Source: Planococcus sp. SK3692 (GTDB lineage Bacteria; Bacillota; Bacilli; Bacillales_A; Planococcaceae). From it: a stretch of 64,000 nt of DNA. Where the stretch lies: contig NZ_JARCHV010000001.1 in assembly GCF_028890485.2 (NCBI RefSeq), positions 1,523,698-1,587,697 of the forward strand, read 5' to 3'. This document shows positions 41,528 through 50,206 of the stretch, one piece after another. A program made the translations under genes and the position numbers. Numbering within the stretch: position 1 is the stretch's first letter; every line of letters starts with the position of its first letter. Under the pieces are notes generated by a model that was given only the letters and a program-made list of their open reading frames with translations, ran no database searches and was not told the DNA's origin.

Positions 41528-43267
41528 TTACGTCAATTGCTGTTCGGCAAACTCGCGGTATAACGGATGCTTCCCGGTCAACTCCCGGTGGTTCCCAATG
41601 CCTGTAACCCGACCGCCTTCGATAAAGATAATTTTATCGGCATCGACGATTGTCGACAAACGATGGGCGATGACCAATGTCGTACGCCCTTCCATTAAGC
41701 GGCCAAGCGCCTGCCCGACGATGCCTTCCGATTGGCTGTCTAGGCTCGCTGTTGCCTCATCCATCATCAATAACTTCGGATCGCGCAAAAATGCGCGGGC
41801 GATGGCAATGCGCTGTCTCTGCCCGCCGGATAATTTAACACCGCGTTCCCCGACTTGCGTATCCAATCCATCGGGAAACGAAGCGATGAATTCTTCTGCA
41901 TATGCCATACGGGACACGCGCCACAACTCTTCATCCTTATAATTTTCCGCATCCGGCAAGCCGTAAGTCAGATTCGCACGGATCGTCCCGCCCATCATGG
42001 CGCTTTCCTGTGATACATAGCCGATCTGGTCGCGCCAAGAAGCGATCGCTACATCGGTTATCGGTAACTCTCCGATCATGATAGTGCCGGCAGTCGGTTC
42101 GTAAAAGCGCTCGATCAAACCGAAAATGGTTGTTTTGCCTCCCCCGCTCGGACCGGCAAACGCAATCTTCTGGCCAGGGTGCGCTTCAAACGAAACGCCT
42201 TGCAGCACCGGCTCGCCATTTTCGTAAGCAAAACTGACGTCTTCAAGGCGCAGCGTCTTGCCGCTAATGTCCATCTCCACGCCCGGCTTTTGCTCTTCAA
42301 GAGGCAATTCCAGAATATCGATGATGCGCTCTGTCGCGCCTTTCGCTTTTTGCAGTTCCGTAAAGAAGCGCGCAAATGTAGCGAGCGGCACAATGATTTG
42401 GAACAAATACAGGAGAAAAGCGACCAACGATCCGGTCGACATCGACCCTTCCGATACACGGATGCCGCCGTAGCCGATGATCATCACGATGACCACCATG
42501 ACCACCAAATACATAAGCGGCCCGATCAAGGCGTAGACTTTTGCCTCTCTCATGCCAAGATCGTATAATTTCTGGATTCCCAAAAGCCCGCGTTGTTCTT
42601 CCACTCGCTCCGCTGTCGATGATTTCATTAAACGGATTTCACCAAGCGTCTGCTGCACGTCGCCTGTGAACACTGCCGTTTCGTCCTGCAGGCTGCGGGA
42701 AATCTTCGCCATTTTGCGCCCTAAAGGAATCATGATGGCAATCGTCAGCGGCACTGCGAGCATCATGATCAAAGTCATTTTCCAATCGAGCACAAGGAGA
42801 ATCGCAACGGCCCCGATGATCGTAATGATGCCGGTCACGAAACTCGGGAAATGGTCGGTGATCAGATTCCGGACGATGCCGGTATCGTTGACAACGCGGC
42901 TCACCGTCTGGCCGCTTGCTTGCTGGTCAAAATAGCCGACACGTAAACGCAGCAGATGCAGCCACATGCGCTCGCGCAGCCCAGCCACGATGCGCTGGCC
43001 GACCATGCTCAATAAATAAATCGATACGCCATTGATGACAGCCTGCACGATAAAGGCAGCCGCAAGCGCGGCAATCAATCCTGCGCTTAAGGCTTCTACT
43101 GAAAATCCGTCCACTAATTCTCTCGTCAACAACGGGACGAGCAAGCCGACGATAGTTGTGATTAAACTGGTCCCCAGCCCGAAAACGAGCGCCCATTTTG
43201 GGATTTTAATCGATGTTAAAAGCGTGAAAAATGGCTTGATGCCTTGTTTTTTCTGAATTGATTCCAT
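41528..43267 (-). CDS. BmrA-type multidrug ABC exporter (half-transporter)
   Basis: 579 residues: an N-terminal six-helix transmembrane domain (~15-310), then a nucleotide-binding domain with Walker A GPSGGGKTT, Q-loop YVSQES, signature VKLSGGQRQRIAIARA, Walker B LLMMDEATASLD and H-loop VIAHRLS. It should act as a homodimer exporting amphipathic drugs or lipids. It lies 32 bp behind the MFS exporter gene, with the MerR gene downstream, so the block looks like a drug-response cluster. AGGAGATGG precedes the ATG. Confidence 0.92.
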   Translation of the reverse strand: MESIQKKQGIKPFFTLLTSIKIPKWALVFGLGTSLITTIVGLLVPLLTRELVDGFSVEALSAGLIAALAAAFIVQAVINGVSIYLLSMVGQRIVAGLRERMWLHLLRLRVGYFDQQASGQTVSRVVNDTGIVRNLITDHFPSFVTGIITIIGAVAILLVLDWKMTLIMMLAVPLTIAIMIPLGRKMAKISRSLQDETAVFTGDVQQTLGEIRLMKSSTAERVEEQRGLLGIQKLYDLGMREAKVYALIGPLMYLVVMVVIVMIIGYGGIRVSEGSMSTGSLVAFLLYLFQIIVPLATFARFFTELQKAKGATERIIDILELPLEEQKPGVEMDISGKTLRLEDVSFAYENGEPVLQGVSFEAHPGQKIAFAGPSGGGKTTIFGLIERFYEPTAGTIMIGELPITDVAIASWRDQIGYVSQESAMMGGTIRANLTYGLPDAENYKDEELWRVSRMAYAEEFIASFPDGLDTQVGERGVKLSGGQRQRIAIARAFLRDPKLLMMDEATASLDSQSEGIVGQALGRLMEGRTTLVIAHRLSTIVDADKIIFIEGGRVTGIGNHRELTGKHPLYREFAEQQLT

Positions 43268-43299
43268 TACTCCATCTCCTATCTATCCGTTCAAGCCAT

Positions 43300-44514
43300 T
43301 TACGCAGCCGCAATTTTCCGGTCTTTCGGCAAAGCGAGGCCAACCAGCCCAAGAATCGGCAGCACAGAAATGATGACCATCGTTTCATAAACGCCGATCG
43401 AATCCATCAACACCCCGATCGCGACGGCTCCAATGGCCCCCATGCCGAACGCCAAGCCGACCGTCAACCCAGACATCGTGCCGATTCTGCTCGGTACGAG
43501 TTCCTGCGCGTAGACGACCATGACGGAAAAGCTCAACATGAGGAAAAAGCCCAATACGGCAAGAATGACAGCGACAATCGGCAAAGCCACATAAGGCAAC
43601 GCCAGCGCTAAGGGAATCGGTACGATCAACGACAGCACGATAACACGCTTGCGGCCGATGCGGTCGGCGAGCGGGCCGCCGAAAAAGGTGCCGAATGCCC
43701 CGATTCCGAGGAATAGGAAGATAAACATTTGCCCTTGCTGGATCGTAACGCCATAGTTATCCATTAAATGGAATATATAAAAACTTGTGATCGTCGTTAT
43801 GTAAAAAGTGCGCGCGAAAATAATCAATAACAGCAAAGTTAAAGCAGTGCCCACTTGCTTTTTAGTCAAAGGCGGCAAGGAAGACAGCACCGCTTTTTTT
43901 ACTTTCTCCAATTTATCGCGCTCTAATTGCGCCTTATACCAGGCGGAAATTTTGGATAATACGAAAATGCCGAGTGCTGCGACAAAAAGAAACAAGGCCG
44001 CACCCCGTTGCCCAAGCGGCACGAGGATAAAGGCGCTGATCAAAGGCGCCAGCGCTTGGCCGGAGTTGCCGCCGACCTGGTAAATCGATTGCGACAAGCC
44101 GCGTCTCGAACCCGCAGCCATATACGATACGCGCGAGCCTTCCGGGTGGAACACCGCAGAACCGAAGCCCAGGAAAATGACCGACAACAAGATGAGCCAA
44201 TACTCCGGCGCAAACGCCAAACCGGCGATCCCGATAAACGAGAATACCATACCGAGCGGCAATGCATAAGGCATTGGCTTTTTATCGCTCGCAAATCCGA
44301 TGACTGGCTGCAACACAGACGCTACCATATTGAGCGCAAAAGCGATCAGCCCGAGCTGTGTGAAGGACAAGCCCAGGTCCTTCTCCAAAATCGGGAACAT
44401 CGCTGGAATCACTGCCTGCAAGGAATCATTCAGTAAATGGACACCGCCGATCGCGAACATCACCGGATACACCGGATTTCCCGCGAGCGAAGATGAGGAA
44501 ATTGCTTTTGCCAT
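43300..44514 (-). CDS. MFS efflux transporter (fosmidomycin-resistance Fsr type)
   Basis: 404 residues, twelve transmembrane segments. FAIGGVHLLNDSLQAVIPAMFPILEKDLGLSFTQLGLIAF is the Fsr-type N-terminus. The family motif GSAVFHPEGSRVSYMAAGSRRGLSQSIYQVGGNSGQALAPL is clear. It probably exports fosmidomycin-like or other small drugs. The following bmrA-like gene starts 32 bp after its stop, so the two exporters may be co-transcribed. Confidence 0.9.
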   Translation of the reverse strand: MAKAISSSSLAGNPVYPVMFAIGGVHLLNDSLQAVIPAMFPILEKDLGLSFTQLGLIAFALNMVASVLQPVIGFASDKKPMPYALPLGMVFSFIGIAGLAFAPEYWLILLSVIFLGFGSAVFHPEGSRVSYMAAGSRRGLSQSIYQVGGNSGQALAPLISAFILVPLGQRGAALFLFVAALGIFVLSKISAWYKAQLERDKLEKVKKAVLSSLPPLTKKQVGTALTLLLLIIFARTFYITTITSFYIFHLMDNYGVTIQQGQMFIFLFLGIGAFGTFFGGPLADRIGRKRVIVLSLIVPIPLALALPYVALPIVAVILAVLGFFLMLSFSVMVVYAQELVPSRIGTMSGLTVGLAFGMGAIGAVAIGVLMDSIGVYETMVIISVLPILGLVGLALPKDRKIAAA

Positions 44515-44589
44515 TGTGCCGCCTCCAAATTATATATTCACATTCTTTTTTCCATTATAAACCAATTTGTTCCACAAACAAAACAGACA

Positions 44590-44640
44590 AAAAGCGTAGA
44601 TGCACATTCGCCATTGAATGCCCATCTGCGCTCTTTGTTT
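44590..44640 (-). terminator. Imperfect terminator of the methyltransferase gene
   Basis: AAAGCG-t-AGATG-cac-ATTC ... GAAT-gc-CCATCT-gc-GCTCTTTG, with A/T flanks. Confidence 0.6.
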
Positions 44641-44657
44641 TTGCTTATGAGCCCGCC

Positions 44658-45848
44658 TTACAGCAAACGGAGGAAGAGCACTTTCAAATAATCGCCTTCC
44701 GGAAATCTTCTATCGACGTGGAAATCCGCCGGCAGGCTATACGTCTCCACCACTTTGTATTTCTGGTCTCTGTCTTTAAATGCTTTATCGATCATTTGAG
44801 TGAACTTCTTCATATTGAATGAAGCGCTATTGGTCGAAGCGACAATCAAGCCACCCGCTGCCGTGATGTCGATCGTTTCTTTCATCAAGTTGGTGTAATC
44901 TTTCGCTGCGCTGAAGACATGCTTTTTCGAGCGCGCAAAGCTTGGCGGATCGAGGACAACTACATCAAAGCTCAAGTTCTTGCGCTTGGCGTATTTGAAA
45001 TAATTGAAGACGTCCATCACCAGAATGTCCTGCTCATCAAAATCAATGCCGTTGATGCTGAACTGCTCAATGGTTTTTGCTGAGCTGCGCTTTGCGAGAT
45101 CTACACTCGTTGTCTTGTCGGCACCACCAAGCGCGGCTGCGACGGAAAAGGCTCCTGTATACGAAAATGTATTGAGCACAGTTTTGCCTTCCGCATATTT
45201 CGTGCGGATTGCCTGGCGCACATCGCGCTGGTCGAGGAAAATGCCGGTCATCGCGCCGTCGTTCAAATACACTGCAAAGTTTATGCCGTTTTCTTTAACG
45301 ATCAACGGAAATTCCCCGCGCTCGCCTGATACGAAATCATCGTCTTCGATATACTGGCCTTTCGTATCGAAACGTTTCTTCTCATAAATTCCGATGCACT
45401 CCACGACATTCTCCAAAGCGGCCACGACGTCTTCACGGAACGAATAGACGCCTTCGCTATACCAGGACAGCAAGTAAAATCCTGCGTAATAATCGATCGT
45501 CAATCCGCCGAACCCATCCCCTTCTCCGTTAAAGACGCGGAAAGCGGTCGTCTCCGGGTCGTTGAAGAATTTCTCGCGGCGGCTGAATGCCAATTCCAGC
45601 TTGCGTTCGATAAAGGCTTGACCGACTGCCTCGTCCTGGTTTCTCGTCAAGACCCAGCCGGCGCCTTTGTTCTGCTCGCCGTAATAGCCCGTGCCCAAAT
45701 ATTCCCCGTCTTTATCAACAAGGCGAAGCAATGTGCCTTCCGCCGCGTCGACTTCACTCATCAACCCGTCTTTTGTAACGAGTGGAGACCCTTTTGCCAA
45801 TTCATTTCTCAAAACATCTTTCACTGTTACCGTCATTTCGTTTCTCAT
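44658..45848 (-). CDS. Class I SAM-dependent rRNA methyltransferase (RlmI/YwbD-like)
   Basis: 396 residues: an N-terminal PUA-like RNA-binding part (LVDKDGEYLGTGYYGEQNKGAGWVLTR), a central EEHEH-type domain, and a SAM Rossmann fold. The fold shows VLNTFSYTGAFSVAAALGGADKTTSVDLAKRS, VMDVFNYFKYAKRKNLSFDVVVLDPPSFARSK and GGLIVASTNSASF. It probably makes m5C or m7G in 23S rRNA; the exact base is unknown. The start could also be 45836 (MTVTVKDVL). Confidence 0.88.
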   Translation of the reverse strand: MRNEMTVTVKDVLRNELAKGSPLVTKDGLMSEVDAAEGTLLRLVDKDGEYLGTGYYGEQNKGAGWVLTRNQDEAVGQAFIERKLELAFSRREKFFNDPETTAFRVFNGEGDGFGGLTIDYYAGFYLLSWYSEGVYSFREDVVAALENVVECIGIYEKKRFDTKGQYIEDDDFVSGERGEFPLIVKENGINFAVYLNDGAMTGIFLDQRDVRQAIRTKYAEGKTVLNTFSYTGAFSVAAALGGADKTTSVDLAKRSSAKTIEQFSINGIDFDEQDILVMDVFNYFKYAKRKNLSFDVVVLDPPSFARSKKHVFSAAKDYTNLMKETIDITAAGGLIVASTNSASFNMKKFTQMIDKAFKDRDQKYKVVETYSLPADFHVDRRFPEGDYLKVLFLRLL

Positions 45849-45969
45849 AATTCCTCATCCTATCTATGCCGTTGCGTTTTGCATTATAATCAGTGTAAAG
45901 GAAATCCGTCGCCCTGCCCACTTTCAAACGCCTTTTTCAGTGAATTGGATATGGAAAGGAGGAGCCGTC

Positions 45970-46173
45970 GTGAAAAAGAAATTCTACGTCTACAACATAC
46001 TGCTGACAAACGGAGACGTGCTAGAAGGCATCCGCATTGAAGGCGCGCTTGAAGACCATTTCATCGGCATTGCCGTCAGCCTGTTTCCGGTCGAAGATGC
46101 AGCGGGCAAGACGCTTGTCTTGAACCTCTTCCACATCGTGCGTGCTGAGCTTGTGCGCATTGAAGAAGCTTAG
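45970..46173 (+). CDS. Small hypothetical protein (67 aa)
   Basis: Starts at GTG 45970 with a strong AAAGGAGGAG 6 nt upstream: VKKKFYVYNILLTNGDVLEGIRIEGALEDHF..., ending VLNLFHIVRAELVRIEEA. All-beta, SH3/Hfq-like patterning is possible. An N-terminal extension in the same frame crosses the divergent methyltransferase gene and is spurious. Element I repeat DNA begins 2 nt after its stop codon, with no separate terminator visible. Confidence 0.7.
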   Translation: MKKKFYVYNILLTNGDVLEGIRIEGALEDHFIGIAVSLFPVEDAAGKTLVLNLFHIVRAELVRIEEA

Positions 46174-46174
46174 T

Positions 46175-46262
46175 GAAGATAGCGAGGGTCAACTTGTGGA
46201 AATGTGTTTGCTGTTCTATCGGAACTTCAAGTTAGTAGGGGAATCGCTTCCCGGGACATGAT
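46175..46262 (+). repeat. Partial element I repeat (internally deleted copy)
   Basis: Has the element I head (GAAGATAGCGAGGG ... GTTAGTAG) joined directly to its tail (GGGGAATCGCTTCCCGGGA). The ~150-nt central hairpin domain is missing. Confidence 0.7.
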
Positions 46263-46265
46263 TGG

Positions 46266-46503
46266 AAAAGATAGCGGGAGTTTAGATGTTGAATTGTTCT
46301 TGCTTCTGTTTGAGTTTCGCCTGAGTAGTCGCCGCCGGACTTTGGGTTGGCCTTTAGCCGTAAGCCAAGAAGGACACTTGTCTTACGGCATCGGCTCACC
46401 CCTTTACGCTCGGCGGCTGAGTGATTTCATTGAGTGAAGAATGTTTAGTCAGTCCGGCTTCTGCAATCAGTTGCCGGCTAGTGGGGAAATCGCTTCCCGT
46501 GAT
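46266..46503 (+). repeat. Structured non-coding repeat, element I, copy 3
   Basis: Diverged copy of the 36.7-kb repeat with the central fold kept. The inner hairpin is GCCGTAAG-c-CAAG-aaggaca-CTTG-t-CTTACGGC (46356-46388). The pair G-C of copies 1 and 2 (CAGG/CCTG) is A-T here (CAAG/CTTG), a compensatory change. It is followed by 46504-46654, which shows no feature. Confidence 0.85.
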
Positions 46504-46654
46504 GTAGTGTCTGGCACATTGGTGCTTTAGTCGAAAATGTTGGTGGCAGGATCAGAACTAACTAGCTTCTCTACAGCAAAGATGACTCGAGCTACAAAAC
46601 AGGAAGCATCTCCACTTTTTCTATCGAGTGAACAAAAAAAATTTCCTCCCCTTC

Positions 46655-46802
46655 TAAAATTAGAGACGGAGTGGAAGAGGGCGACTCCGGGAGGAATAGC
46701 GAGACAATTGAGACCCTGCAGGAGCGTAGCGACGAAGCGGCTCAATGCGAGCCCTCCGGAAAGCGTCCCTCTGCAACGCAGTCGAAGAGCGGAAGCTTTT
46801 CC
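46655..46802 (+). repeat. Structured intergenic repeat, element II, copy C
   Basis: Outer arms AGAGGG/CCCTCT and TCCGGGAGG/CCCTCCGGA; inner TTGAG/CTCAA around the core CTGCAGGAGCGTAGCGACGA. Head and tail are shared with copy B at 37.3 kb. Confidence 0.8.
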
Positions 46803-46857
46803 AATCACTTCTTTTCATTCCAAGTCTTCTAATTCCCACTCTCAACGTTTGTCTCAA

Positions 46858-46898
46858 CAGAAAAAAAGCGCTCCGCAGAAATGCGGAACGCTTTAAAT
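46858..46898 (-). terminator. Rho-independent terminator
   Basis: AAAAAAAGCG-c-TCCGCA-gaaa-TGCGGA-a-CGCTTT, just downstream of the SpoIIAA-like pair. Confidence 0.85.
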
Positions 46899-46905
46899 CC
46901 ATTAT

Positions 46906-47262
46906 TCATTCTTGCATCCATTCCCAGGCATCGTTCATTTCGTCGAGGTTGAAATGGCGTGTTTCCAGGCCGTCCGCGAAGCCTTGCCAGCCGCTCGTTG
47001 CCGCCGTCCAGTCCTTTTCACTGATAACCGCGAATTTGCGCGCTTGGCTCCAGCTGTGCCGGTCGATTACGGCACTGTCTGCCGCATCAAACAAAGTTGA
47101 ATCTTCCACTTTGTAAATGATGGCATACATATTGAAATGTCCTTTTTCGCTCACTTTGTCGCGGATGACATGATCCAGTTTTTCGATATCGGCTTTGCTG
47201 GCACGCCCTTCCACTTCAATCGCAATCGTTTCGATGTCTTTGCTCGGTACAATTGACAACAT
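46906..47262 (-). CDS. SpoIIAA-like (STAS/SEC14) protein, paralog 1
   Basis: 118 residues: MLSIVPSKDIETIAIEVEGRASKADIEKLDHVI ... FNMYAIIYKVEDSTL ... WSQARKFAVISEKDW ... MNDAWEWMQE. This is the SpoIIAA-like superfamily (lipocalin-like anti-anti-sigma fold), whose members are mostly uncharacterised. It lies 6 bp behind a paralog of the same size, so the pair is a duplicated operon. GGAGAGGTG precedes the ATG. The function is unknown; binding of a lipid or other hydrophobic ligand has been suggested for the fold. Confidence 0.85.
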   Translation of the reverse strand: MLSIVPSKDIETIAIEVEGRASKADIEKLDHVIRDKVSEKGHFNMYAIIYKVEDSTLFDAADSAVIDRHSWSQARKFAVISEKDWTAATSGWQGFADGLETRHFNLDEMNDAWEWMQE

Positions 47263-47268
47263 ATCTCG

Positions 47269-47628
47269 TCACCTCTCCTTTATCCAATCCCAGGCTGCTT
47301 CCATCTGGTCCATTGGGAAATGTTTGGCTTGCACGCCAGGCAGTTTGTCGAGTGCGCCCGATACTTTGTCGAGCCAGTCTTTTTCACTGACGACCGCGAG
47401 TTTATTGTATTGGCTCCAGCGTTTGGCATCGATGGCCAACTCTTCGAACATGGCGCCCGCTGTAGGCGTGTCGATATCGCCGATTACTGCGTACACATTG
47501 AATTTCTGATCGTTGCGGAATTTTTCGAACACCACATTGTCAAATTTCTTCAAATCGTCTTTGGTTACTTTGCCTTCGACTTCGATGGCAAAGGTTTGTT
47601 CGTCTTTACTGGTAAAGAATGATAGCAT
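47269..47628 (-). CDS. SpoIIAA-like (STAS/SEC14) protein, paralog 2
   Basis: 119 residues parallel to its neighbour: MLSFFTSKDEQTFAIEVEGKVTKDDLKKFDNVVFEKFRNDQKFNVYAVIGDIDTPT ... WSQYNKLAVVSEKDWLDKV ... MDQMEAAWDWIKER. The shared EVEGK/R, KLAVVSEKDW and C-terminal AWxWI blocks show common descent. AAGGAGGAG lies upstream. First gene of a two-gene unit. Confidence 0.85.
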   Translation of the reverse strand: MLSFFTSKDEQTFAIEVEGKVTKDDLKKFDNVVFEKFRNDQKFNVYAVIGDIDTPTAGAMFEELAIDAKRWSQYNKLAVVSEKDWLDKVSGALDKLPGVQAKHFPMDQMEAAWDWIKER

Positions 47629-47791
47629 GGCGGCTCCTCCTTAAAGTTTCCTGATAATGCTGTTATTCCCTTTACAGAGGGCATCAAACTGCTATTCGAA
47701 AATCACCGTTTTAGATATATCGCATTCTGCATTTTATTGCTTTCCAGATTAGTGTATAATGGAGTCAGATAATTTCGAAAGGAGATTTACT

Positions 47792-48454
47792 ATGCCGATT
47801 CCTGTAGACCATACAAGGCCGGTACGCGTTTCCGCTAAAGAAAGTGCCCACTTGCAATTGCAACAATGGATCATCGATGGTACATTGCAGCCTGGTGAGA
47901 AACTGGTCGACACTGAACTCGCCGAAGCGCTCAATTTGAGCCGGACGCCGATTCGTGAGGCTCTGCAGCTTCTTGAAGTACAAGGATTCATTGAAATGTT
48001 TCCCGGTAAAGCGACACGCGTTACGGATATCCATATCGAAGACATCAAACACCTCCTGCCCCCCCTTGCTGTACTGCAAGCACTTGCCGGTGAGCTGGCC
48101 ATCCCCAATTTAACGCCTGAAATTTTTGGGCTATTGGAAGAGACCAACCGGAAATTTGCGCGTGCCATCCGCAACAGCGATTCCTTCTCTGCTTTGAAAA
48201 TCGATGAAGAATTCCATCAGATCATCGTCGATGCAGCCGGAAATCCATATATAGATTCCATGCTCGGCCAGCTTCAATCACACGTCCGCAGACAATTTTT
48301 CCATCATTCCTTAGTGTTAACGATGCGCTCCCATGACGAGCACATCGAAATCATCGACACATTGAAAGCCGGAGATGCCGAAAAGATTTCACATTTGATG
48401 AAATCCAATTGGGTCCGCACCATCGAAGACTTGACTGCTTCGAAAGGTATTTAA
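47792..48454 (+). CDS. GntR-family (FCD-type) transcriptional regulator
   Basis: 220 residues: a winged helix (LQQWIIDGTLQPGEKLVDTELAEALNLSRTPIREALQLLEVQGFIEMFPGKATRVTDI), then an all-helical FCD ligand domain with metal/ligand His residues (EEFHQIIVDAAGNPYI, RSHDEHIEIIDTLKAGD). The start follows AAAGGAG. A TATAAT -10 lies at 47755-47760. An ATATATCGCAT motif in its promoter recurs upstream of the convergent brnQ, which may be its target. The effector is unknown. Confidence 0.88.
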   Translation: MPIPVDHTRPVRVSAKESAHLQLQQWIIDGTLQPGEKLVDTELAEALNLSRTPIREALQLLEVQGFIEMFPGKATRVTDIHIEDIKHLLPPLAVLQALAGELAIPNLTPEIFGLLEETNRKFARAIRNSDSFSALKIDEEFHQIIVDAAGNPYIDSMLGQLQSHVRRQFFHHSLVLTMRSHDEHIEIIDTLKAGDAEKISHLMKSNWVRTIEDLTASKGI

Positions 48455-48500
48455 AAAAGCTGTTCCCAACGTGTCAGACACGTTGGGAACAGCTTTTTTT
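48453..48500. terminator. Strong bidirectional terminator
   Basis: AAAAAAGCTGTTCCCAACGTG...CACGTTGGGAACAGCTTTTTTT between convergent gntR-like and brnQ genes. Confidence 0.95.
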
Positions 48501-49869
48501 AGCGATTTGTAAATGCTGGAGATTCCGCTTCACCGCGGTTTTTCAAACGGGTGGCCACACCTGAAATGATGATTGCAGCCAAAGCCGGCACTAGCCAACC
48601 GAGACCGTCTCCGTAGAGCGGCAGGACTTCAGCATAAAAGTCGATGACGCCTTGGAGCCAAGCCGGATTTTCGATGCCAAGCGATCCTGTCAAGGTCTTC
48701 AATCCGTCGACGATCGCGATGAAAAACGTCACACCGATAGCCGATACGTAGACAATTCGGCTATGGTTGAAAAGCGGCGACATAAATGCCAACATGATCA
48801 AGACGATCGCGAGTGGATACAAGAACATCAACACTGGAATGGAATACGTGATGATGTTTGAAAGGCCGGCATTGGTGACGACCAATGAAAATATCGTGAA
48901 GATGAAGACATATGTGCGGTAGCTGATGCCAGGCGTCAGTTTATGGAAAAATTCTGAAGTCGCGACCGTCAAGCCAACCGCTGTCGTGAGGCACGCCAAA
49001 ATGATGATCACGGCCAACAGCATGGCACCGAACGTTCCGAAATAATGTTCAGAAGCCCCGCTCAAAACCGGCCCTCCAGTTTCTAAAAGACCAAGCTGAG
49101 AAGTGCTAGTCGCACCAAGGAAAGCGATTCCCGTATAAACGACAGCCAATAACCCAGCTGCCACAGCGCCGCTGAGAAGTGTCGCCTTCAGCAAGCCTTT
49201 AGATGAAGTGACACCCATTTTCTGGACAGCTGAAATGACGATGATGCCGAAGACGAGCGAAGCGAGCGCATCCATCGTGTTGTACCCTTCTGTAAAGCCG
49301 GTCAAAAAGGCGCCGCTTGCATAGCCGTCTTGTGCAGGACCGGCCTCGCCCATCGGAGAAACGAACGCTGCCACCAGCAAAACGCCAAGGACGATCAAGA
49401 TGGCTGGAGCCAGGAATTTGCCGATGCTATCGACCATTTGTGTCGGATTCAACGACAACAATAAAGACACTACATAAAAGATAAGCGAGAAGACGATTAA
49501 GCCGATTGTAATCGATCCGTCTCCGATAAATGGCACGATGCCCACTTCATAAGAAACGGCTGCTGTCCGCGGCAAAGCGAAAAACGGCCCGATCGTCAAA
49601 TAAAGTGCGGCGGTGAACAATAACCCGTACACCGGATGCACACGGCTTGAGAGATCTTGCAAGTCCCGGCTTTTTGAGAAGCCGATCGCCAAGATGCCAA
49701 GCAGCGGCAAGCCGACCCCTGTCGTCAAGAAACCAGCCATTGCCACCCAAACATTTTCACCTGCATACTGGCCGAGCTGCGCGGGGAAGATCAAATTCCC
49801 TGCCCCGAAAAATAATGCGAAAAGCATTGTCCCAATGATAAGATAAGCCTTCATCGATAATTTGCTGTC
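48499..49869 (-). CDS. brnQ: Branched-chain amino acid:cation symporter
   Basis: 456 residues, twelve transmembrane segments. LIIGTMLFALFFGAGNLIFPAQLGQYAGENVWVAMAGFLTTGVGLPLLGILAIG is the BrnQ N-terminal signature. It imports Leu/Ile/Val with Na+ or H+. The start at 49869 is preferred over 49905 because only it has a ribosome binding site (AAGGGAG). A CodY-like box lies ~135 bp upstream. Confidence 0.93.
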   Translation of the reverse strand, partial: DSKLSMKAYLIIGTMLFALFFGAGNLIFPAQLGQYAGENVWVAMAGFLTTGVGLPLLGILAIGFSKSRDLQDLSSRVHPVYGLLFTAALYLTIGPFFALPRTAAVSYEVGIVPFIGDGSITIGLIVFSLIFYVVSLLLSLNPTQMVDSIGKFLAPAILIVLGVLLVAAFVSPMGEAGPAQDGYASGAFLTGFTEGYNTMDALASLVFGIIVISAVQKMGVTSSKGLLKATLLSGAVAAGLLAVVYTGIAFLGATSTSQLGLLETGGPVLSGASEHYFGTFGAMLLAVIIILACLTTAVGLTVATSEFFHKLTPGISYRTYVFIFTIFSLVVTNAGLSNIITYSIPVLMFLYPLAIVLIMLAFMSPLFNHSRIVYVSAIGVTFFIAIVDGLKTLTGSLGIENPAWLQGVIDFYAEVLPLYGDGLGWLVPALAAIIISGVATRLKNRGEAESPAFTNR

Positions 49870-50206
49870 CATGCTTACTAGCTCCCTTACTTTTTGAATA
49901 TTCATTCTTTTTTATCCCAAAATACTATCAACGAATAATTGTATGCGATATATTGCATAAGGTAATACTACAACATCCGCTATAAAATGCAAGTATTAAA
50001 TTCTTGTTTTCGGAAAATTTCATTATTCGCTTGAAATGCTGTTGTATAGAGCTTTCGCGCTATAACATTTTCTTCCTTTCCTTACAGTTATTCCGCTTCA
50101 ATTCACGAAACTATGGGCTCGCATTTCCAGTCCATTGCTGTAAAATATCTACATATATGAAGACGTCCATCGTTTTCCAAAACTATCCGGAAGGCGGAGG
50201 TGCCCA
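49870..50206. promoter_or_regulatory. Divergent control region brnQ / cidA-lrgA-like pair (337 bp, no gene)
   Basis: AT-rich and without an ORF. It holds a CodY-like box TGTTTTCGGAAAATT (50005-50019; 12 of 15 to AATTTTCWGAAAATT). It also holds an inverted repeat TATGC-g-ATATAT-t-GCATA (49942-49959) containing ATATATCGCAT on the brnQ strand, the motif shared with the gntR-like promoter. Promoters for both genes must lie here but are not distinct. Confidence 0.5.

Noticed and set aside
49906-50206. T-box or other amino-acid riboswitch upstream of brnQ
   Set aside because: No T-box sequence or terminator/antiterminator pair is visible; CodY-like and GntR-like motifs are the only signals.
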